From Nanobdellota archaeon (GTDB lineage Archaea; Nanobdellota; Nanobdellia; Woesearchaeales; GW2011-AR15), in the NCBI GenBank assembly GCA_018815145.1, contig JAHIYL010000094.1, forward strand, positions 1-30,724: a stretch of DNA of 30,724 nucleotides. Direction: 5' to 3'. The notes beneath the pieces are model-generated. The model was not told the origin of the DNA and searched no databases. It worked only from the letters and a program-made list of their open reading frames with translations. Below are positions 1-9,300 of this stretch, piece after piece. A program made the translations under genes and the position numbers. Numbering within the stretch: the first letter of the stretch is position 1; the number at the start of each line of letters is the position of its first letter.

Positions 1-2
1 AA

Positions 3-95
3 AGTAGCTTTCAATCGGAACTACTGTTCTTAAAAACTACAGGCTACTATCATCCGGGAGTTGACAAAGAAACTTATTTTGGTGATTCACAATGA
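3..95 (+). CDS. C-terminal fragment of an unknown protein (5' end outside window)
   Basis: The third forward frame is open from the window edge to TGA at 93-95 and encodes 30 residues beginning SSFQSELLFLK and ending YFGDSQ. The other two forward frames hit stops within the first 60 bases. The stop shares an ATGA overlap with the next short gene, the usual sign of a translationally coupled pair, and this is the main reason to believe the fragment is coding. The visible part has no recognisable domain and the function cannot be called. Confidence 0.5.
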   Translation, partial: SSFQSELLFLKTTGYYHPGVDKETYFGDSQ

Positions 96-205
96 AAAAT
101 ATACTTAATTTTTATGTCAAACATAAAAGATTAATAACATTGATTGCATTAGTTATTATTATGTTAATCATGACAGGTTGTGGGGCTCCTTCAGGTTCAT
201 GCTAA
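92..205 (+). CDS. Small lipoprotein-like peptide (37 aa)
   Basis: This short ORF (MKNILNFYVKHKRL then a hydrophobic run) was read directly from the sequence. Residues 1-14 are basic, 15-28 are strongly hydrophobic (LITLIALVIIMLIM), and then comes MTGCGAP, which fits a lipobox with Cys30 as the lipidated residue. The predicted mature peptide would be only about 8 residues (CGAPSGSC). Its ATG overlaps the preceding stop as ATGA, so translation is probably coupled to the upstream gene. It could be an entericidin-like small lipoprotein, a membrane microprotein, or the remnant of a longer lipoprotein. No homologue is recognised and the role is unknown. Confidence 0.45.
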   Translation: MKNILNFYVKHKRLITLIALVIIMLIMTGCGAPSGSC

Positions 206-229
206 CATAACAAGTCACCAATCATAAAC

Positions 230-252
230 TTTTTAATTCTTTTCTTTTTCTT
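230..252 (+). terminator. Pyrimidine/T-rich tract, possible archaeal terminator
   Basis: About 25 nt after the small lipoprotein stop there is a run of T clusters (TTTTT, TTTT, TTTTT separated by single C or AA). Archaeal RNA polymerase commonly terminates on oligo-T without a hairpin. The tract lies in the 82-nt gap before the OB-fold gene, so it may instead be part of that gene's promoter region. Confidence 0.35.
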
Positions 253-274
253 GAATTATATTATTATCGTATTT

Positions 275-280
275 GGAGGT
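275..280 (+). promoter_or_regulatory. Shine-Dalgarno GGAGGT that decides the start of the OB-fold gene
   Basis: GGAGGT is followed by a 7-nt spacer and ATG at 288. A longer reading from TTG at 273 would place this ribosome-binding site inside the coding region, so ATG 288 is preferred. An AT-rich segment upstream (about 250-265) could hold the TATA element, but no single box stands out. Confidence 0.7.
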
Positions 281-287
281 AATTAAA

Positions 288-575
288 ATGAACATATCAG
301 AACTAAGTGTTGGAGCTCGGGATTTTGAAGTGACCGGTGTCATCACAGACATGAGCGGAGTAAGGGAATTTGAAAAATTCGGAAAGCAGGGAAGAGTCTG
401 CAATGCAACAATAAAAGATGATTCAGGTGAAGTGCAGCTTACTCTCTGGAATGAAGAGATAGACAAACTGAAAGAAGGCGACAAGGTAAAGATCAAGAAC
501 GGCTATGTCAAGGAATGGAACAGCACTTTGCAGCTTTCAGTAGGAAAATTCGGTTCTATGGAAATACTCGAATAG
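288..575 (+). CDS. Single OB-fold, RPA/SSB-like nucleic-acid-binding protein
   Basis: This 95-residue protein has the pattern of a stand-alone archaeal RPA-type OB fold. It opens with MNISELSVGARDFEVTGVI and has the segment FGKQGRVCNATIKDDSGE followed by LTLWNEEIDKL. Then come KEGDKVKIKNGYVKEW and a final strand, LQLSVGKFGSMEIL. In RPA-related proteins the 'R(V/I)xNATIKDDSGxxxLTLW' block forms the central strands that contact single-stranded DNA or RNA. It has no zinc ribbon and no second OB fold, so it is much shorter than RPA70. It probably acts in the cytoplasm, binding single-stranded nucleic acid during replication, repair or RNA handling. The start at 288 is chosen from the GGAGGT site. 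Confidence 0.85.
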   Translation: MNISELSVGARDFEVTGVITDMSGVREFEKFGKQGRVCNATIKDDSGEVQLTLWNEEIDKLKEGDKVKIKNGYVKEWNSTLQLSVGKFGSMEILE

Positions 576-598
576 ACACATTATTTTCACTATAATTA

Positions 599-606
599 TT
601 TATATT
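599..606 (+). promoter_or_regulatory. TATA box (TTTATATT) for the radical SAM gene
   Basis: TTTATATT is centred about 25 nt upstream of ATG 627, and no Shine-Dalgarno motif lies between them. With the usual archaeal spacing, transcription would begin at or next to the start codon, giving a leaderless mRNA. Confidence 0.5.
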
Positions 607-626
607 GACTTATTTTTTCTCATTTC

Positions 627-1619
627 ATGGATAGAGATTTAATTGATAACGCAAATTCACTTTTCTTAGAAAATCATTCAGAAGAATGCTTTTTTGAAAG
701 GGCAATCTTCCTTTCCTGGTACTGCTCCAAGGGCGACTGCAGATTCTGCTGGATGTCTACCCAGAAGAATCTTATCAGGGATCCAAAAAAAGCTAAGAGA
801 AGGCCTGAGACAATCCTGGCTGAAGTCCTTATCTCAAAATTACTGGACTGGAAAATTGAATTTCTCTCAGGAGGGTATGAATCATATACTCAGGACGAGC
901 TTATCAGCCTCATAAAGAACATCAATCTCATCTATCCTGAAAAATGCTGGCTGAATATGGGCACTTTGAATAAGGAGGAATTAATAGCATATAGACCTTA
1001 TATCAAAGGAGTAACCGGAGCTGTTGAAACCATCAATCCTGTGCTTCACACCCATTTGTGCCCTTCAAAACCCCTTTCAGATATAGAGATGATGTTTGAC
1101 ATCTGCAAAGAAATGGACATTGACAGGTCAATCACCATCATCATCGGACTTGGCGAGACTTTTGATGATTTTTTTCTGTTAAAAAAATTCATTGAAAAGT
1201 ATGAAATACAACGGATTACCTTCTATGCGCTGAATCCGCACAAAAATACAATATTTACAAAAGGCCCTGATTCAGAGTATTATGCAGAATGGATTGCAAA
1301 GACAAGGATTTCTTTTCCAAAATTAGAGATAGTGGCTGGTTCATGGACAGAAAGATTAAGTGAAATCAATCTCCTCTTGAGAGCAGGTGCTAACAGCATT
1401 ACCAAATTCAAGAGCATAAAATTGTTTGGTTCATCGTATGCAAAGACTGTGGCTGATCAAGTATCTCTTGCCAAAAGAGAGTTCAAGAGCAATCTAACCA
1501 GGCTCCCTGAAAAAGATATCACAAAGTACTTATATCCGTTTCCTGATGAGTTAAAAATAAAAATAATTGAGAAGTACAATATGTACTACAACAACAGACT
1601 TAAAAAAAATGGGAAATAA
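627..1619 (+). CDS. Biotin-synthase-like radical SAM protein with CX4CX2C motif
   Basis: This 330-aa cytoplasmic protein has a BioB/HmdB-like radical SAM layout. Cys33, Cys38 and Cys41 (CSKGDCRFC) would bind the [4Fe-4S] cluster that cleaves S-adenosylmethionine. EFLSGGYESYT (about 79-89) resembles the GGE region that contacts SAM. AVETINPVLHTHLCP matches the BioB-type 'nlEt' strand. IIIGLGETFDDF and FYALNPHKNT match the later barrel strands, and the C-terminal third has the 'RAGANSI' element seen in biotin-synthase-like enzymes. The first cysteine spacing is CX4C instead of the canonical CX3C. Cysteines for the second [2Fe-2S] cluster of true biotin synthase are not evident, so a sulfur-insertion role is not claimed. 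It precedes, and overlaps by 11 nt, a membrane protein gene. The substrate is unknown. Confidence 0.8.
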   Translation: MDRDLIDNANSLFLENHSEECFFERAIFLSWYCSKGDCRFCWMSTQKNLIRDPKKAKRRPETILAEVLISKLLDWKIEFLSGGYESYTQDELISLIKNINLIYPEKCWLNMGTLNKEELIAYRPYIKGVTGAVETINPVLHTHLCPSKPLSDIEMMFDICKEMDIDRSITIIIGLGETFDDFFLLKKFIEKYEIQRITFYALNPHKNTIFTKGPDSEYYAEWIAKTRISFPKLEIVAGSWTERLSEINLLLRAGANSITKFKSIKLFGSSYAKTVADQVSLAKREFKSNLTRLPEKDITKYLYPFPDELKIKIIEKYNMYYNNRLKKNGK

Positions 1620-2196
1620 AAGGAAAATAAACAGAAAAAAGATACTTGATATAGAAGATATTTTCAATTTTGTCAAAAACAGCAGGCAACGGATTGTCAT
1701 ATCCTTCATTGCCCTGATGATTGTGCTTTATTTTGCAACCCATTTCAAGAAGATTTTTTTTATTGCACTCCTGTCCTTGATAGGATCCTTTTCTCTTCTC
1801 TATGTAAGATTTGTGCCTGAAGCCTATGTCCTTGGGGTTGAGCTTGTCATTTTCTCAACAATAATCACCGGCTATAGTTATGGTGCAATTGCGGGGCTGA
1901 TAGTGGGGTTAATAACAATATTTATCTCTCAGGCAATAACCGGCAGATTCAAACTTTCCACTTTTATTTCTATCATAATCTGCCCCCTGATCGGACTTGC
2001 AGCTCATTATCTTAATTTCCTGCCCATAAATCAGGCAGGAATAGTCCTGGTGATAGCTTATGATATACTGATCCTTCCGCTCTACTACATCAGCGGAAGC
2101 AGAATAACAACTTTGATAGTATATTTTTCAACACACCTTCTTTTCAATGCATGGCTGTTTACAGATATTGCACCCATTGTATTGAGAATAATGTAG
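1609..2196 (+). CDS. Polytopic membrane protein, possibly ECF-transporter S-component-like
   Basis: This 195-aa protein has a basic N-terminus (MGNKRKINRKK) and then about six or seven hydrophobic segments at roughly 28-44, 47-66, 70-88, 90-108, 116-134, 143-161 and 166-185. The glycine-rich element GYSYGAIAGLIVG and the size near 195 aa resemble substrate-binding S components of ECF vitamin transporters (BioY/ThiT class). No specific substrate motif is visible and the family call is tentative. ATG 1609 was chosen; an upstream in-frame TTG at 1567 would add 14 residues inside the radical SAM gene without an RBS advantage. The 11-nt overlap with the radical SAM gene implies cotranscription and coupled translation. 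Confidence 0.7.
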   Translation: MGNKRKINRKKILDIEDIFNFVKNSRQRIVISFIALMIVLYFATHFKKIFFIALLSLIGSFSLLYVRFVPEAYVLGVELVIFSTIITGYSYGAIAGLIVGLITIFISQAITGRFKLSTFISIIICPLIGLAAHYLNFLPINQAGIVLVIAYDILILPLYYISGSRITTLIVYFSTHLLFNAWLFTDIAPIVLRIM

Positions 2197-2202
2197 AACC
2201 AG

Positions 2203-2219
2203 AAAAAAAATGTAAAAAA
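2203..2219 (-). terminator. Oligo-T terminator after the zinc-module protein
   Basis: On the minus strand, T6 (2214-2219) and T8 (2203-2210) follow the stop codon at 2228 within 25 nt. They lie in the 31-nt gap between two convergent genes. Confidence 0.55.
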
Positions 2220-2227
2220 CTAACTGT

Positions 2228-3319
2228 TCACTTCATCTTGACGCCGCAGACACTGCAGGGCTTATATCCTTTTTTCAGGGCCTCATCCTTGTCCTTGAAT
2301 GTCAAAATCTCAGTCTTATTGACTCTTTTCAGAGATATGCAGGTCGGTGTGTGGAACTTATCTCCTTTTGCAGTGTAAAGGACCATCTTTGAATCCTTGG
2401 ATTTCGCTGGACCTGCAGAACCTGCTTTTGGTTTTTGTGGTTCTTTTGATGATTTTTTTGAAGCGCTCTTTTTGACTTCCTTCTTTTTTTGAGGTTCTTT
2501 TTTGGCCGCTGGTTTTTTGCTTTGAACCGGTTTTTTCTTGCCGGGAGATTTGGGTTTTTTTACTGCTTTTTTATTTGGCTCTGAATTTTCATTAAGCTCT
2601 TTTTCAATCTTTTTCAATTGCAGTGCCATATTGTCTATCTTGTCAGGTTTTTTATCTGATGTCTTTTTATTCTTAGTTGCGGTCATCTTGGATTTTGGCT
2701 TAGACCTGGGTTTTGCCTTTGGCCCGGGTTTTGCTTTGGATTTTGGCTTGGCTATGGCTTCTTTTGTAGTCAGGACTTCTTCCCTTATTATCCTTACCGG
2801 CTGAATTATGTGTGTTTTCTCTTCGACTTTTATGTCCGGAACCTGAGAGATCGCAGGATTCACACCCTTATAATAATGTGAATATTTGGACATGTCATCT
2901 ATTACCATCTCGACCAGTTTTGCATCCTTCCATTCTTTCTGCATGAGATTTTTCTTGATATCCTGTTTTCCCATGCCTTTGTTAAGAGCCCAGAGCACAT
3001 AATTCTGGAGCTTATACACATCAGGAACCATTTTTTTAAGATATATTGTTTCAGTATCAACTTCAAGATCTTCAATATCTGTCTCAAATTTTAAAAGGTC
3101 TAATTTTTCCATATTTTCAAACCCGGAAAGCTTTTCTATCTCCTCTTTCTCTTCCTGAGCCATCTTCTCAAGTTCCATAAGTTCATCCTTCTCTTCTGTT
3201 GTCAGTCTCTCAAGCTTTTTCAGATGTATTCCAAAATATATTATTGCTGCTGTAAATATGACTGCTAATACTAATAGAAATTCTGGTAATGGAAAATTAA
3301 TCCCCGGCCAAATTATCAT
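2228..3319 (-). CDS. Membrane-anchored coiled-coil, Lys-rich protein with C-terminal Ada-like zinc module
   Basis: The 363-aa protein is mosaic. Residues 12-31 form one transmembrane helix followed by HLKK, so by the positive-inside rule the rest should face the cytoplasm. Residues 38-65 are a Glu/Lys-rich coiled coil. Residues 101-148 (LQNYVLWALNKGMGKQDI, then KKNLMQKEWKDAKLVE) resemble the small helical 'ALxxGxxxxxIxxxLxxxGW' module common in archaeal membrane proteins. Residues 190-310 are a low-complexity Lys/Pro/Ala/Ser tract like histone H1 tails. Residues 311-363 have H323xxxC327 ... C355SVC358 with GYKPC, the spacing of the Ada N-terminal zinc-binding domain. His replaces the cysteine that is the methyl acceptor in Ada, so this is probably a structural or DNA-binding zinc site, not a methyl-transfer site. 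GAGGTG at 3326-3331 supports this start. Confidence 0.75.
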   Translation of the reverse strand: MIIWPGINFPLPEFLLVLAVIFTAAIIYFGIHLKKLERLTTEEKDELMELEKMAQEEKEEIEKLSGFENMEKLDLLKFETDIEDLEVDTETIYLKKMVPDVYKLQNYVLWALNKGMGKQDIKKNLMQKEWKDAKLVEMVIDDMSKYSHYYKGVNPAISQVPDIKVEEKTHIIQPVRIIREEVLTTKEAIAKPKSKAKPGPKAKPRSKPKSKMTATKNKKTSDKKPDKIDNMALQLKKIEKELNENSEPNKKAVKKPKSPGKKKPVQSKKPAAKKEPQKKKEVKKSASKKSSKEPQKPKAGSAGPAKSKDSKMVLYTAKGDKFHTPTCISLKRVNKTEILTFKDKDEALKKGYKPCSVCGVKMK

Positions 3320-3376
3320 TTATTTCACCTCTTTTTTATAGATTGTCTAATATTAATCATGAATCACTAAAAAGTA

Positions 3377-6300
3377 TTATCTTAAATCAATAACTTCTTT
3401 GCTGTTCCCAATAACATTAATGCCGCCAATTATTCCTTTCAATTCGTACATTCTTCCCTCAACTGAATAAAATTTATTCTTGGCTAACCTGTATGTCCCA
3501 AACTCCTCAATTACTATTGAATCCTCAGGAATACTGATCTTTGATACAATCTCTGCATAATATGAAGAGCTCCAGGGATGGTCTGCATTGTTTATGTCAA
3601 ATTCCATATTTATTGTTGAGCCTCTTGCCGGCTTATTTTTATTATTCACTACATAATAGAAATGGAGTCTATAATAATTGCCAACCATCTTTTCTTCATT
3701 ATTATTAAAACTTGGTTCAGCTGCAACTAAAAATTCAGGGAATTCTACCTGTATTTTCCTTTTGCCTGCAGCAATGACCTTATTGTTCTTCTTTGCCCTG
3801 ATTGTAAATTCTGCTTCTTCTTTACCGTAGTCCAAAACCAGCAGGTCAAATTTCTCCTTTTTAGTATCGTCTGGGCTAAGCATTGGTATTGTTTTTGTTG
3901 ATTCGACAGCAAACCCCTCAGGTACAACAAGTTCAATAACCAGATTATCAATATCTGAATTATCCTTATTTGTCACTGAGACCTCTATCTCAAATTTTGA
4001 AAGTACTCTGGGCGGCTGATCAATATCCATTGTAAAGAACAGTTCATAGTCTCCGACAATCACTTCGATCTCTTCTCCATCTTTTACATCTTTTCCACCA
4101 GGTATCGAAACATCACATGCTTCATCTACAATCCCGTCACAGTCATCATCAATATTATTACATCTTTCCGGTGCTCCAGGATATACCAACGGGTATTCAT
4201 CATTACAGTCTCTCCCTCCGCATCTCTCATTCAGGAAAGTATCATAATCAGCATCGCAGGGATCAGCCTTTTCTGGAATATATGAACTTGGCTTTCTTCT
4301 GTTTCTTCCTCCCGGAGGTGGATTATCATCGTCATCATCATCTGGATCCTCTGGGTCTTCTTCTTCAACACATCTATGCGTTGTTGAATCACATACAAGA
4401 CCTACTGCACAAGAATCTCTCTTATCGTCACAGTCAGTGCATCCGCAACCTTCTCCAAACTCACACTGCCCATCCTCCATTATGCAACCTGCATAGCCTT
4501 CATCTGTTGTCTCACAGTCTGAACTGCAGGTGCCGTCCATACAGAGAGCTGTCCCTTCAGCGCAGCCTGAACAATCAGGATCCAGATAGCCGCAGAACGG
4601 ATCCAGAGAACAGAAATCATCGCTGATCTCATTGCAGCTGCAATATGCATCCAAATCACTACCTGAATCATCATAGTAGCAGATGTCGCCCAATATACAG
4701 CCATCCTGCTCACCATCGCAATCTGCACAGTCGCAGGCTTCATCTGAATCACACACTGAATCAAGGTCACATACTCCCGGATTATCTACTCCGCAGATGC
4801 CGTCTAACTGGCATACAAGACCATTGTAGCAGCCTGCATCATCTGCACAATTCCTGCAGGTCTCTCCGTCATCTACTTCACCATTGCCGCAATTGCTGCT
4901 GCATTTTCCAGTTGCCGCATCACAGGTAAGCCCATCTGCACATGAATCCTTGAAACCTGAACAATCTGAACATCCGCAACCTTCTCCAAACTCACACTGC
5001 CCATTCTCCACAATGCAACCTGCATAGCCTTCATCTGTTGTTTCACAGTCTGAGCTGCAGGTGCCGTCCATACAGAGAGCTGTCCCTTCAGCGCAGCCTG
5101 AACAATCAGGATCCAGATAGCCGCAGAACGGATCCAGAGAACAGAAATCATCACTGACCTCATTGCAGGAGCACCTGGCATCTAGTTCAAGTCCTGAGTC
5201 ATCATAATAACAGATGTCGCCCAATATACAGCCATCCTGCTCACCATCGCAATCTGCACAGTCGCAAGATTCGTCATCATCGCAGGCTGTATCAAGGTTG
5301 CAGTCATCCGGATAGTCTGTTCCGCAGGTGCCGTCAGTCTGACATACTAATCCATTGTAGCATCCAACATCATCAGGACAGTTTCTGCAGGTCTCTCCAA
5401 AATCGATTGCTCCATTACCGCATTTATCCTCACCTGATATGCATTTTTTTGTCACTGTATCGCATACAAGATCATCTGCACAGGAATCCTTCTTCCCAAA
5501 ACAGTCACTGCAGGCGCAGCCTTCTCCAAACTCACATTGACCATCTTCTGCAATGCATCCTGCCCAGCCTTCATCAGTTGTCTCACAGTCAGAACTGCAG
5601 GTGCCGTCCATACACAGAGCTGTACCTTCTCTGCAGCCTGAACAATCAGGATCAAGATAGCCACAATATGGATCAAGGGAACAGAAAGCATCACTGATCT
5701 CATTGCAGGCGCACTTGGCATCAAGTTCAACTCCTGAATCATCATAATAACAGATGTCGCCTGATATACAGCCATCCTGCTCGCCGTCACAATCAGAACA
5801 GTCGCATGATTCATCTTCATCACAAGATGTATCAAGGTTGCAGACACCCGGATAGTCTGTTCCGCAGGTGCCATCAGTCTGACATACTAATCCATTGTAG
5901 CAACCTGCATCCTCTGCACAATTTCTGCAGGTCTCTCCATTGTCCAATATTCCGTTGCCGCAACTACTGCATAATTTTGAAACATAATTACATACAAGAT
6001 CAAAATTGCATGTATCTTGCTCTCTATCACATTCAGGACAGAAGCATGTATCATATACTCCATTAGTACAATCTCCATCACATAGTCCAGGATCAAAATC
6101 ACAATCTTCAAGATCTGTGACGCATTCATCAGTCTCAGGACAGTATACTTCATTGATATCACAGAGATCTTTTAACATTCTGCATTGAGAAGCATCATAT
6201 TGGCAATCTGCATCACAGCTGAGAGTACCGCTTGTATAATCACCAAAGTCAGTACATGTAAAATCATTGAGGTCTGTCCCGTCACAAATCTCTCCCGGAC

Positions 6301-9300
6301 CGGCAATATTATCTCCACATGTATCATCCGGACATGAAGCAAAACCAAGACAATCCTCATCGTCACAATCAGTAGTGCCGTCACAATCATTATCCTTATC
6401 ATCATCACATATTTCATCGGCAGAATACACTGCACCATCACATACTGACCAGACTTCAATATCCTGCAGACACTTCTGTTCACCAAAACTGCACTCACCT
6501 ACATTTGTCTCTCCGCATGGCTTTTTTGCCTCAATGATCATTCGGGCAATATTTGAAAAGATATCTTCAAGATCTGCCCCATCCACTGAATAAAAATAAT
6601 AGCCTCCTGTAATCGAGGAAATTTCTTTCAGATGGTCCTTATTGTCATTTCCAATACCTACTGCATGTATGGTGATGCCTTCTGATTTGGCCTGCTCTGC
6701 AATATCCAGTGTATATCCTTCTGCATATGATGAATCACAATTTCTATCTGCAGGAGTGCATCCCAAATATGAATTGGTCATGCCATCAGACAATAAGATT
6801 ATGTACTGGTCAGTGTCAGACCTTGATTTCGCTTTTATCTCATCGATTGCTGCCTTTAGTCCGTCTCCTGTTGCAGTATACCCTGCCGCATGCAAAGCAT
6901 CAACATTGTCCTTTAAAATGACTTTGTTTCCATCAGTCAAAAATAACATTGATGAATCCAACGTGGCCATATGATTATAAGATGTTTCAGATATCCTGTC
7001 AGATGCAAGCCATTCATACAAATCTATCAGGTTCTTTGCTGCAATTTTTGCAACTGCTATTCTGGTCTTTCCATTAGACGTCCTGTCTGACATGCTTCCA
7101 CTCCTGTCAATCACCAGGGCAAGATCAACGCTGTAGCTTGAGACAATCGGAATGCACGGCTCGCACACATCGTTTCCTAGAACACTGCAATCTCCATACC
7201 CGTCACACAGACAGTCCTGTGCTTCACTGCATATACCATCAAAACAATACAATTCTTCATTGGTGGCTTCACATTCACAGGAGAATAAGTTACATTTCTC
7301 ACCAATAATACATGCATCATCATCAGATGCATCACACTCATCACCAAATTCAAGATTACAAGTAGTTATTGGTTTGCAGGAGCATCCCTGAGTATCACAA
7401 TAGAATCCTTTATCACAGTCAAAATCCCATCTGCAATCATCAAAGGCTGTGCATTGATTATCACATCCCGGAAGTGTATTGTCAAATTGGTATTCACAAT
7501 ATATATTGCAGGAATCATCAAATTCTAAAATATCATGTGTACAAGGATTGCAGTCATTGCAGGTTGTCGGACAATTTCCATCACATCTCTCTCCTTCATC
7601 AACAACATTGTTTCCACACATAGGGATACAGTCACTGTCTGTATCAACTGTGCATTCGTCAGGGCAGACAAGGTCATCATCTATGCATATGTTGCACTCA
7701 GATCCATCAGCAACACATGATCCGTCAGTGCATTTTACATTTGTATCATCTGTACACCCATTACCATCACAGTCATTTATCGACGGATTGACACATACAG
7801 GGCAGGAATTGGAACATGAAGCAGGACTATTCGGGTCATTGTCACATTCAGATGCATAGCATAGGCAGTCTTCAGGCCCATTAACAGGATTGTCTTCACC
7901 ACAGTGTTTTTCGTGTCCTGCCGGACAATTACCATTCTTTTTTTCTTTATAATATATTGCACAGCCTGTTCCCTGAGAAACATGGCAGTATCCGCAAGAG
8001 TCTGCTCCTTCATAATCATATATGCATCTGCAATCAGAACATGCCTTTAAAGTGTAACCCGAATCAGGGGCAGGACAATCACTGTCAATTTCACAGCCTT
8101 CATACAGTTCATCAAAACTGCTATCGCCGCAATAACCGCAGGAAGGATCAGAATATTCAAAAGTATAACAACCTGCACTACACAGGATGCTTCCGGCACA
8201 ATCGTCAGGGTCATCACAATCAACTAAACCATCACAATCATTATCACTCCCATCATCACATGAAGTCTCAGTTCCTCCGCAATCAGAATCTATGATATCA
8301 GTACAGAGATCCTCATCATTATCTGTTGTATCAAAGCAGTGCTGTTCACCAGAGATACAGTCAACCATGCATGTTTCAGATGCATCGCAATTTCCATCCC
8401 CGCACGGTGTATCCACATAATATATCGCCTGTGAAGGGTTGACAAGCCCTGCTCCCTGGATATTTGCATCCAATCCAAGATCAATTGCTGTATTTTTCAA
8501 TGCCTCTTTCATCTCCTGTTGCGACCAGTCAGGGTGTTTTTGTTTCAGAAGTACAGCAATTCCCGAGACATGAGGAGCTGCCATAGATGTTCCTGCCAAA
8601 CCTATATATTTTGTATCTTGATTAAGCTTTGTGCAGAAATCAAAAGCACAATACGTCTGAGTAGGATCCTGCTCTATGATATCTCCCGGATTGCAGTAGT
8701 CCTCTGCATCGATGCAATAACCAAACAACAAATAATTCAGGAGATTATGCTTATCATTAAGATAATCTGAAGGATATGGCGCAAACAATGATACTATCTC
8801 TGCCCTGTATGGATCTACCTGGTCGGGATTTTCTGCACCTCCCGGAGCAAGGACATCCGGCTTAGCATTACCAACAGAATTCGGACCTCGTGAACTATAG
8901 TCAGCAATCCCACTTTCCTTTGTTGCTGACCCAACAGAAATGACATTGTCGTAGTCTGCCGGATATGCTATAGAATTTTGCCCCGGCCCATCATTTCCTG
9001 CTGCAACAATAAATATTATACCTTGATTGACTGCACTGGTCACTACCTGTTCAAGCGGTTGGAGCATCGCCCTATCAGCATCCACTGATCTGAATCCCAG
9101 GCTCATAGTGATAACATCAGCACCTTGGTTTATGGCCTCTGATATTGCAGAAATCATATCATCAAGTCTTATAGCGTTATTTTCATCCATTACCTTGATT
9201 GCTATCAGATCAGCTTTTGGAGCAATCCCTTTAAACACTGAATCATCTGAAAAAATGATTCCTGCTACATGTGTTCCATGGCCGTGCTCATCAAGTGCAG

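Noticed and set aside
4117..4626. Long open frames on the plus strand opposite the protease repeats (for example 169 codons here)
   Set aside because: They are rich in His/Leu/Ser/Tyr, lack RBS or TATA signals, and mirror the biased codon use of the cysteine/aspartate-rich gene on the other strand.
4364..5962. Repeats considered as a CRISPR array or transposon
   Set aside because: The unit is about 530 bp, continuously in frame, and has no short direct repeat/spacer structure, inverted termini or transposase.
6200..8400. MopE-type copper-binding function for the 'DCDG' motifs
   Set aside because: The motifs match the MopE-like repeat in pattern, but the copper ligands are not demonstrable; Ca2+ or purely structural roles are equally likely.
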